64,000 nucleotides of DNA from Oceanisphaera sp. IT1-181 (lineage in GTDB: Bacteria; Pseudomonadota; Gammaproteobacteria; Enterobacterales; Aeromonadaceae). Below the pieces are notes generated by a model. The model saw only the letters and a list, made by a program, of their open reading frames with translations, searched no databases and was not told where the DNA came from. Location: NCBI RefSeq assembly GCF_033807535.1, contig NZ_CP136856.1, positions 516,001-580,000 on the forward strand. Direction: 5' to 3'. Numbering within the stretch: the first letter of the stretch is position 1; each line of letters opens with the position of its first letter. Made by a program: the position numbers and the translations under genes. Below are positions 50,774-57,539 of this stretch, in pieces.

Positions 50774-51568
50774 GTGAAAGCTTATCTTGATTTAATGCAG
50801 CATATTTTAGACAAAGGTGCGGTTAAAGAAGACCGCACCGGCACCGGTACCTTGTCCGTATTCGGCCATCAGATGCGCTTTGATTTGGCTGAGGGTTTTC
50901 CGTTAGTCACCACTAAAAAGTGCCATCTCAAGTCGATCATTCATGAATTGCTGTGGTTTTTAAACGGCGACACTAATACCGGCTATCTCAAAGAGCACGG
51001 CGTGCGCATCTGGGATGAGTGGGCCGATGACAATGGCGATTTAGGGCCGGTTTATGGCCATCAGTGGCGCAGCTGGCAAGGGGCTAACGGCCAAGTCGTT
51101 GACCAAATCAGTGAAGCGCTGCACACCATCAAGACTAATCCCGATAGCCGACGCATTATTGTCTCAGCCTGGAACGTGGGTGAGCTGGATCAAATGGCGC
51201 TCGCACCTTGTCATGCACTGTTCCAGTTTTATGTGGTGAACGGCAAGTTGTCTTGTCAGCTTTATCAGCGCAGCTGTGATGTGTTTTTAGGCTTGCCCTT
51301 TAATATCGCAAGCTACGCGCTGTTAACGCACATGATGGCGCAACAGGCGGGGCTGGAAGTGGGAGACTTTGTCTGGACCGGTGGCGATGTGCATTTGTAT
51401 CGTAATCATCTGGAGCAAACGGCGTTGCAGTTAACGCGCCAGCCTTTCGCCTTGCCTCGTTTAACCTTGGCCAGAAAACCGGACTCCTTATTTGATTATG
51501 CCTTTGAGGACTTCGTACTCGAAGGCTATGAAGCACACCCGCATATTAAGGGCGCAGTAGCCATTTAA
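50774..51568 (+). CDS. thyA: thymidylate synthase
   Basis: ThyA (264 aa) methylates dUMP to dTMP using methylene-tetrahydrofolate. Motifs are DRTGTGTLSVFGHQMRFDL, NGDTNTGYLKEHG, ALAPCHALFQFYVVNGKLSC with the catalytic cysteine, YQRSCDVFLGLPFNIASYAL and WTGGDVHLYRNH. The start is GTG, one base after the lgt stop, so the two are coupled as in E. coli. Sequence ends with the conserved A-V-A-I. Confidence 0.98.
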   Translation: MKAYLDLMQHILDKGAVKEDRTGTGTLSVFGHQMRFDLAEGFPLVTTKKCHLKSIIHELLWFLNGDTNTGYLKEHGVRIWDEWADDNGDLGPVYGHQWRSWQGANGQVVDQISEALHTIKTNPDSRRIIVSAWNVGELDQMALAPCHALFQFYVVNGKLSCQLYQRSCDVFLGLPFNIASYALLTHMMAQQAGLEVGDFVWTGGDVHLYRNHLEQTALQLTRQPFALPRLTLARKPDSLFDYAFEDFVLEGYEAHPHIKGAVAI

Positions 51569-51604
51569 CTCAAGATCCAATATGTTATGGGGGCGTTGCT
51601 AGAG

Positions 51605-51636
51605 GCAACAGACCCTAAGGTGTTTGCTTTTTTTTT
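51605..51636 (+). terminator. probable terminator after thyA
   Basis: GCAACA (51605-51610) can pair with TGTTTGC (51621-51627), with one bulge, and nine Ts follow at once (51628-51636). The left arm could instead pair with GTTGC at 51595-51599, so two alternative stems exist. Confidence 0.55.
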
Positions 51637-51654
51637 AATTGAAAATCTATAATT

Positions 51655-51762
51655 AACGGCAAAGGTGACGTCGTCTGAGCTAGATAACGCAAGGGAATGC
51701 CCTTTAGGGATGAGCCGAGTATATTCGGTGGCGGATCGTTGATGAGAAGGAGTCTCTATCAT
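51655..51762 (+). promoter_or_regulatory. structured-looking nhaA leader
   Basis: Two small stems are visible: AAGGG/CCCTT at 51691-51704 with loop AATG, and CCGA/TCGG at 51715-51728. AAGGAG lies 10 bases before the ATG. No strong promoter was recognised. nhaA genes in other bacteria can be controlled by ion-responsive leaders or by NhaR; whether this is a riboswitch is unproven. Confidence 0.35.
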
Positions 51763-52956
51763 ATGGCCTATGTACTAAAACGTTTCCTGGCAATGGAATC
51801 TTCTGGCGGTATTTTGTTAATTATTGCCGCCATTATTGCCATGCTGATGGCCAATACGGGTTTGTCTGATATCTATCAGAACGTACTAAATACCCAAATT
51901 CAGCTGCGCATCAGTAGTCTTGATTTGGATAAAACCCTCGCTCATTGGGTAAATGATGGCCTAATGGCGATTTTTTTCTTGGTGATTGGCCTAGAAGTGA
52001 AACGCGAGCTGGTCTCGGGCGCGCTCTCTAGCCGAGAAAAAGCCATGTTTCCCGCGATAGCTGCAATAGGCGGCATGCTGTTTCCGGCCTTGTGGTTTTT
52101 GTTGTTTAACGTTGGCGAAGGCGCAAGCCAAAATGGTTGGGCCATTCCGACCGCCACCGATATTGCGTTTGCGTTGGGCGTGATAGCTTTGCTGGGCAAG
52201 CGAGTACCGCTGAGTCTTAAAGTGTTTTTACTGGCGTTGGCCATTATTGATGACTTGGGCGCTATCATCATCATTGCGCTGTTTTATAACCATGGCATAT
52301 CGATACCCGCGCTGTCGGTGGCGGCATTAGGTATTGGTGGCTTGTACTGGCTTAACCGCGCGCAGGTGAAGAACCTAGTGCCGTATCTGATCTTGGGCTG
52401 GGTAGTCTGGGTGGCGGTACTGCAGTCTGGGGTGCACGCTACGATAGCCGGCGTAATTTTGGGCTTTTTGATCCCCCTACATGGAATTAAGTTCTCACCG
52501 TCTCAAGAGCTAGAGCGCTTTTTGCATCCTTGGTGTGCCTTTTTTATCTTGCCGTTGTTTGCGTTTGTGAATGCGGGAGTCTCACTTAAGGGCTTGTCTT
52601 TATCTGATCTGGCAGCACCGCTGCCGCTCGGCATAATGGCCGGCTTACTGCTAGGCAAACCGATGGGCATCTTTTTAAGTGCTTGGTTGGCGGTACGCTT
52701 AGGCTGGGCACAGTTGCCGACTGGCGTCTGTATGAGACAGATATTTGCCGTGTCCGTGCTCTGTGGTATCGGCTTTACGATGTCTATTTTCATCGCCTCT
52801 CTTGCCTTCGCACAAACCCCTGAACTGGCTAATCTATCGCGCTTAGGTATTTTATTGGGCTCGACCTTGGCGGCCAGCTTGGGCTACACGCTCTTGTATG
52901 TCATTTTGCCACGGCATCAGTTAAAGCCGGTGGGGGAAGTGGAAACGCAAAGCTAA
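51763..52956 (+). CDS. nhaA: Na+/H+ antiporter NhaA
   Basis: This 397-aa inner-membrane antiporter exchanges two protons for one sodium or lithium and handles salt and alkaline pH. The start at 51763 (MAYVLKRFLAMESSGGILL) is chosen for its AAGGAG and agreement with E. coli; the open frame extends to 51697. Key motifs are WVNDGLMAIFFLVIGLEVKR, PTATDIAFALGVIALLG, ALAIIDDLGAIIIIALFY with the paired aspartates of the ion site, SGVHATIAGVILGF, FAFVNAGVSL, LLGKPMGIF with the conserved lysine, and CGIGFTMSIFIASLAF. nhaR follows, as in E. coli. Confidence 0.97.
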   Translation: MAYVLKRFLAMESSGGILLIIAAIIAMLMANTGLSDIYQNVLNTQIQLRISSLDLDKTLAHWVNDGLMAIFFLVIGLEVKRELVSGALSSREKAMFPAIAAIGGMLFPALWFLLFNVGEGASQNGWAIPTATDIAFALGVIALLGKRVPLSLKVFLLALAIIDDLGAIIIIALFYNHGISIPALSVAALGIGGLYWLNRAQVKNLVPYLILGWVVWVAVLQSGVHATIAGVILGFLIPLHGIKFSPSQELERFLHPWCAFFILPLFAFVNAGVSLKGLSLSDLAAPLPLGIMAGLLLGKPMGIFLSAWLAVRLGWAQLPTGVCMRQIFAVSVLCGIGFTMSIFIASLAFAQTPELANLSRLGILLGSTLAASLGYTLLYVILPRHQLKPVGEVETQS

Positions 52957-53015
52957 CTCGCGTGTAAAGCTTACCTGTTTTGGCTTAAACGGCCATTACG
53001 ACCGTGACCAAGAAC

Positions 53016-53050
53016 AAAGCGGCTGGGTATTCAAACCCAGCCGCTTTTAT
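53016..53050 (+). terminator. terminator between nhaA and nhaR
   Basis: AAAGCGGCTGGGT pairs perfectly with ACCCAGCCGCTTT and is followed by TATTAT. The hairpin lies inside the longest open frame of nhaR, which shows that nhaR translation starts after it. Confidence 0.88.
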
Positions 53051-53081
53051 TATGATGGGGCACATGTCGTGGAGATTTCCT

Positions 53082-54025
53082 TTGTCACACCTTAATTACA
53101 ATCATCTGTATTACTTTTGGATGACGCAAAAGAAGGGCTCGGTGACCAAAGCCGCCGAGGCCTTATTCTTAACACCGCAAACCGTCACCGGACAGGTCCG
53201 CCAGCTCGAGCAACGCTTGGGCGGTAAGCTATTCAAACGCAAAGGCCGGCAATTGGAAGCCAGTGAGCTGGGCCAATTGGTGTTTAAGTATGCGGATCGC
53301 ATGTTTAGCTTGTCCTATGAAATGCTGGATATCGTCCATTATCGTAAAGAAGATCATCTGATTTTTGATGTGGGTGTCGCGGATGCGCTCTCTAAGCGCT
53401 TGGCGAGCCGGGTGCTAATGTCGGTGATCCCTAACGACGGCTCGATTCACCTGCGCTGTTATGAGTCGACCCACGAGATGCTGCTCGAGCAATTGAGCGA
53501 GCATAAGTTGGATATGATCCTATCGGACTGCCCCGTAGACTCCGCACAACATGCCGGCTTGTTATCGAAGAAGCTCGGCGAGTGTGAAATGGGTTTTTAT
53601 TGTCGTGAGCCGCTGCCCACTAAACCCTTTCCTGAGTGCTTAGAAGAGCGCCGCTTGCTGATACCGGGTCGTCTACCGCCATGGGCCGACAATTGCGCCA
53701 TTGGTTAGAAGTACAGGGCTTAAAGCCGCAAATTCTCGGTGAGTTTGATGATGCAGCCTTGATGAAGGCGTTTGCCTTTTTTAATCAGGGCATCTTCGTA
53801 GCACCAGCCATTTATCGAGACGCGATTTTGCAATATCAGCCGGTGGTCGAGATTGGCCGAGTTGAAGAGCTAAAAGAAGAATATTACGTTATTTTCGCCG
53901 AACGTATGATACAACACCCTGCGGTGAAGCGATTATGCGAAAGTGATTTTAGTATGTTGTTTTCTGGTTTAGACGATTTTTCTACTGGTATTGCGCCCGT
54001 CAGCTTTGACGGCGAATTTAGTTAA
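53082..54025 (+). pseudogene. nhaR: nhaR (LysR-type Na+-responsive activator) interrupted by a frameshift
   Basis: NhaR activates nhaA in response to sodium. The first part (SHLNYNHLYYFWMTQKKGSV, helix-turn-helix TPQTVTGQVRQLEQRLGGKL, then DVGVADALSKRLASRVL and ESTHEMLLEQLSEHKLDMIL) follows E. coli NhaR up to ERRLLIPGR near 53670, then meets a stop at 53706-53708. The rest (MGRQLRHWLEVQGLKPQILG, EFDDAALMKAF, to a stop at 54025) is in the next frame from about 53681. Alignment to E. coli is restored by adding one base around 53670-53681, giving about 314 aa with normal length and motifs. A true single-base loss, a sequencing or assembly error, and recoding are all possible. The TTG start at 53082 has GGAG upstream; an ATG at 53064 is an alternative. 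Confidence 0.88.
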
Positions 54026-54044
54026 ACATCTTAACGTGGGCATA

Positions 54045-54347
54045 ATGATGGATATGGATGCAATGCGAGCGGGCGCGGCCAATGCCGTTAAGCTGCTGAA
54101 GGCGCTGGCGAATGAGCGCAGATTATTTATTTTGTGTCATCTACTCGACAAAGAATTGTCGGTAGGGGAAATGAACCAACACTTAGGTCTAAGCCAATCG
54201 GCACTTTCCCAGCACTTGGCCTTGCTCCGTAACGACGGTTTCGTTCGCACCCGTAAAGAAGCGCAAACTGTGTATTACTCACTAAAAAGTGAAGAAGTAC
54301 GAGAAGTGATCAGCCTACTGCATAAGCTGTATTGCAGTGAGAAGTAA
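54045..54347 (+). CDS. ArsR/SmtB-family regulator, HlyU/BigR-like
   Basis: This 100-aa winged-helix repressor has ALANERRLFILCHLLDKELS, then NQHLGLSQSALSQHLALLRN, then RTRKEAQTVYYSLKSEEV and a final LHKLYC. This is very close to HlyU of Vibrio. The two cysteines (F-I-L-C and L-Y-C) are at the positions that form disulfide or persulfide links in HlyU, BigR and YgaV, so it may sense reactive sulfur or oxidants rather than metals; the usual metal-site cysteine pair of ArsR is missing. It starts 20 bases after nhaR, so it may share its transcript. Its targets are not evident nearby. Two adjacent ATG codons could start it. Confidence 0.85.
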   Translation: MMDMDAMRAGAANAVKLLKALANERRLFILCHLLDKELSVGEMNQHLGLSQSALSQHLALLRNDGFVRTRKEAQTVYYSLKSEEVREVISLLHKLYCSEK

Positions 54348-54360
54348 TGTTGAAAACCAC

Positions 54361-54430
54361 GCGGTACGCTTTACGTTGCGCGCTTTACGTAATTAACTAA
54401 CGTAAGGCGTAGCACGTACAGCGTAAGACG
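54361..54430. repeat. palindromic heptamer array between the HlyU-like gene and rpsT
   Basis: Ten seven-base units run in register. The left half uses GCTTTAC-type units (TTTACGT twice) and the right half GTAAGGC-type units (CGTA at each seventh base), centred on AATTAACTAA. The two halves are imperfect reverse complements, so the array can fold into a stem of about 30 bases. Confidence 0.85.
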
Positions 54431-54454
54431 TTATTTTCACAAAAATCAGACAAT

Positions 54455-54483
54455 AAAAAACCGGCGTGAGCCGGTTTTTTTTT
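54455..54483. terminator. bidirectional terminator between the HlyU-like gene and rpsT
   Basis: AAAAAACCGGC and GCCGGTTTTTTTTT flank a 4-base loop. A and T runs on both sides allow termination on either strand. Confidence 0.9.
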
Positions 54484-54504
54484 ACGCTGCATAAAGACTG
54501 TAAC

Positions 54505-54765
54505 TTACAGAGCTTTAATTTTTGCGTTCAAGCGGCTCTTATGACGAGCAGCTTTATTCTTATGGATCAGACCTTTAGTGGCCATGCGATCTAAAAGAGG
54601 TTGTGCAGTGTCAAACGCCTGTTGAGCGTTTGCTTTATCGCCAGTCGCGATAGCTGCAAGTACTTTTTTCATGTAAGTGCGAACCATAGAACGACGGCTG
54701 GCATTGTGCTTACGGCGTTTCTCAGATTGAAGCGCGCGTTTCTTAGCAGACTTGATATTAGCCAA
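54505..54765 (-). CDS. rpsT: 30S ribosomal protein S20
   Basis: This 86-aa 16S rRNA-binding protein begins MANIKSAKKRALQSEKRRKH and includes NASRRSMVRTYMKKVLAAI and the C-terminal GLIHKNKAARHKSRLNAKI. It is transcribed alone on the minus strand, divergent from murJ. In E. coli rpsT is also next to nhaR and ribF. Confidence 0.98.
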   Translation of the reverse strand: MANIKSAKKRALQSEKRRKHNASRRSMVRTYMKKVLAAIATGDKANAQQAFDTAQPLLDRMATKGLIHKNKAARHKSRLNAKIKAL

Positions 54766-54962
54766 GGTAAAACTCCTAAAACTGTCTTAGCGAGTGAGAA
54801 TAAAAGGCCGAGGAATATGCCTTTTTCACTACGGATTGTCAATTGGTTTGTGCAAATAAACATCGCCCTGTGGTCAGATACAGAGCCGAAGGTTAAACTG
54901 TCGGCCGAATTCTACCAGCATTACCCCACCTTCAGCAATTTTCTTACTACGAGGTTTTCATT

Positions 54963-56519
54963 TTGAGTAAGGTGCTTTTACGATCAGGTCTAATTGTATC
55001 GGCCATGACACTGATTTCTCGGGTGTTAGGCTTGGTGCGAGACGTAGTGATCGCTAACTTGTTAGGCGCTGGTGCGTCTGCAGATGTGTTCTTTTTTGCC
55101 AACCGTATTCCCAACTTTTTACGTCGTCTATTCGCCGAAGGTGCCTTCAATCAGGCCTTTATTCCGGTGATGACAGAATACAAACAAACTCGCAGTTTTA
55201 AGGATACGCAGGACCTAATTGCCGCCGTTTCCGGCACCCTTGGCATGATAGTGACGGTGGTGACCTTAATTGGCATGGTCGGTTCTGGCATTGTGACCGC
55301 CATATTTGGCATCGGCTGGTTTTTAGAATGGATGAATGATGGGCCTGAAGCTTATAAATTTGAGCTGGCCTCAGTACTGCTAAAAGTGACCTTTCCCTAC
55401 CTGTGGTTTATCTGTTTTACCGCCATGTCTGGGGCGATTTTAAATACCTTTGGCAAGTTTGCGGTGTCGTCTTTTACGCCGGTGTTTCTGAATCTGGCCA
55501 TGATTGGTGCCGCACTCTGGATATCGCCCAAGATGGCGCAACCAGAAATGGGCTTGGCCATAGGGGTGTTTCTCGGTGGCTTGATACAATTTTTGTTTCA
55601 GTTTCCGTTTTTGCGCCGCATCCACATGCTGGTGCGCCCCCGCTGGGCTTGGCATCATCCGGGAGTGGTAAAAATCCGCACCCTGATGATCCCCGCCTTG
55701 TTCGGAGTGTCGGTCAGCCAAGTAAACCTGTTGTTTGATACCATGCTGGCGTCCTTTCTCGCCACCGGCTCCATTAGTTATTTGTATTATTCGGATCGCT
55801 TGTTGGAATTTCCACTAGGCCTATTTGGCATTGCCATTGCCACTGTGATTTTACCGGCCTTATCCAGCCGCCATGTGGAGCAGTCTAAAGAGGGCTTTGC
55901 CGCCACCATGGACTGGGGCGTGCGCATGGTGTTGCTGATGGGCTTTCCGGCCATGTTAGGCCTGATTGTATTAAGCGAGCCCATGCTGCGGGTACTGTTT
56001 ATGCGCGGTGAGTTTGGGGTGGTGGAAGTGACGGCGGCCAGTAAGAGCTTGATTGCCTATGGCGTGGGCCTGCAAGCCTTTATGCTGATCAAGGTGTTGG
56101 CGCCGGGTTACTATGCCCGCCAAGACACCAAGACCCCGGTGCGCTTTGGTATTATTGCTATGGTGGCCAATATGGTGATGAACGGTATCCTGATTTTCCC
56201 TATGGGCTACGTGGGCTTAGCCTTGGCTACCGCACTGTCTGGCATCTTGAACGCGGGCTTGCTGGCATGGGGCTTGAGTAAGCGTGGTATTTACCATCCG
56301 AGCCGTAAAACCCTGTGGTTTGCCGGTAAAGTTGCCCTAGCAAGTACGGCAATGGCTGCGCTATTAGTCTGGTTATCGCCGCCGCTTAGCACGTGGGCAC
56401 AGTGGGGCATGCTGAGCAGTGCTGGGCATCTGCTGGCCTATATTGGAGCGGGTGCTGTGTGTTACGGTGCCTTACTGGTGCTCACTGGTGTGCGCTTGTC
56501 GCATTTTAAAAGCCTATAG
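54963..56519 (+). CDS. murJ: lipid II flippase MurJ
   Basis: MurJ (518 aa, about 14 membrane helices) flips lipid II across the inner membrane for peptidoglycan synthesis. Motifs are SAMTLISRVLGLVRDVVIAN, NRIPNFLRRLFAEGAFNQAF, FGVSVSQVNLLFDTMLASFL, YYSDRLLEFPLGLFGIAIA and KVLAPGYYARQDTKTPVRFG. The start is TTG with GAGG eight bases upstream; no closer ATG is available. ribF follows, with the promoter-like TATAAT between them. In Vibrio-type genomes murJ also precedes ribF. Confidence 0.96.
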   Translation: MSKVLLRSGLIVSAMTLISRVLGLVRDVVIANLLGAGASADVFFFANRIPNFLRRLFAEGAFNQAFIPVMTEYKQTRSFKDTQDLIAAVSGTLGMIVTVVTLIGMVGSGIVTAIFGIGWFLEWMNDGPEAYKFELASVLLKVTFPYLWFICFTAMSGAILNTFGKFAVSSFTPVFLNLAMIGAALWISPKMAQPEMGLAIGVFLGGLIQFLFQFPFLRRIHMLVRPRWAWHHPGVVKIRTLMIPALFGVSVSQVNLLFDTMLASFLATGSISYLYYSDRLLEFPLGLFGIAIATVILPALSSRHVEQSKEGFAATMDWGVRMVLLMGFPAMLGLIVLSEPMLRVLFMRGEFGVVEVTAASKSLIAYGVGLQAFMLIKVLAPGYYARQDTKTPVRFGIIAMVANMVMNGILIFPMGYVGLALATALSGILNAGLLAWGLSKRGIYHPSRKTLWFAGKVALASTAMAALLVWLSPPLSTWAQWGMLSSAGHLLAYIGAGAVCYGALLVLTGVRLSHFKSL

Positions 56520-56544
56520 AGCTGATCCTAGCGGCGGCCTGAGG

Positions 56545-56550
56545 TATAAT
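56545..56550 (+). promoter_or_regulatory. perfect -10 box upstream of ribF
   Basis: TATAAT lies 37 bases before the ribF start. The region 16-17 bases before it (CTGATCC) is a poor -35, so the promoter is probable but not strong by eye. Confidence 0.4.
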
Positions 56551-56586
56551 CCGTCGCTTTACAATTTAAGGTCGGCCTTGGAGTCT

Positions 56587-57534
56587 ATGGAGCTTATACG
56601 CGGCATTCCCAACATCAAACCCTGGCATAAGGGTTGTGTGCTCACCATAGGTAACTTTGATGGGGTGCATTTAGGGCATCAAGCCGTGCTGCGACGCTTA
56701 ATTGAGCAAGCGCGCCGCTTACAAGTGCCGGCGTGCGTGATGGTGTTTGAACCTCAACCCAGAGAGTTATTTAGTGGTGGTCAGGCACCGGCACGACTTA
56801 CCCGCTTGCGTGAGAAATATCAGCAACTGGCACGTCTTGGCATCGACCGTTTATTGTGCGTGCGCTTTAACACTGAGTTTGCCGCCCAAAGCCCGGATCA
56901 TTTTATTCGCGATTTATTAGTGGATAAACTTGGGGTGCGGTTTTTAGTAGTGGGTGACGATTTTCGCTTTGGCCAATACCGCAACGGCGACTTTGAATTA
57001 CTCACCCGCGCCGGTGCCGCCTTTAATTTTGACGTGGTCAGCACTCAAAGTTGGCGCAGAAACAGCCAACGCGTGAGCAGCACGCTGATCCGTGAGGCGC
57101 TGGGTAATGACAAGCTCGCGGATGCCACCGAGATGCTGGGCCGGCCTTATAGTTTATGTGGGCGCGTGGCACACGGTGCCAAGTTGGGCCGCACCATTGG
57201 TTTCCCTACCGCTAACGTGGCATTAAAGCGCCAAGTCAGCCCAGTGTCCGGCGTGTATGCGGTTGAGCTGTGGTTGGAGGGTAAGCCTTATGCGGGTGTG
57301 GCCAATATCGGCAATAAGCCGACGGTGAATGGCAGCCAAGCCTTATTAGAAGTCCATCTGTTTGATTTTTCCGGTGATATTTACGGTAAACAGGTGGAAG
57401 TAGAGCTGCGCAAAAAATTGCGCAGTGAACAAAAATTCGCTTCCTTTGCGTTGTTAAAGGAGCAAATTCAACGCGATGCCGTTGCAGCCCGCCATTGGTT
57501 TGGGTTGACGGCATCAGAACCGAATGGAATGTAG
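56587..57534 (+). CDS. ribF: bifunctional riboflavin kinase/FAD synthetase
   Basis: RibF phosphorylates riboflavin to FMN and adenylates FMN to FAD. It is 315 aa from the ATG at 56587 with GGAG upstream; the open frame reaches back into murJ but homologues start here. The FAD-synthetase part has VLTIGNFDGVHLGHQAVLRR and GDDFRFGQYRNGDFELL, then SSTLIREAL. The kinase part has GRVAHGAKLGRTIGFPTANV and GVYAVELWLEG. ileS starts five bases after its stop. Confidence 0.97.
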   Translation: MELIRGIPNIKPWHKGCVLTIGNFDGVHLGHQAVLRRLIEQARRLQVPACVMVFEPQPRELFSGGQAPARLTRLREKYQQLARLGIDRLLCVRFNTEFAAQSPDHFIRDLLVDKLGVRFLVVGDDFRFGQYRNGDFELLTRAGAAFNFDVVSTQSWRRNSQRVSSTLIREALGNDKLADATEMLGRPYSLCGRVAHGAKLGRTIGFPTANVALKRQVSPVSGVYAVELWLEGKPYAGVANIGNKPTVNGSQALLEVHLFDFSGDIYGKQVEVELRKKLRSEQKFASFALLKEQIQRDAVAARHWFGLTASEPNGM

Positions 57535-57539
57535 GACTC

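Noticed and set aside
53004..53081. N-terminal extension of NhaR from 53004
   Set aside because: The segment includes a perfect terminator hairpin (53016-53050), and homologues start at the residue encoded near 53082.
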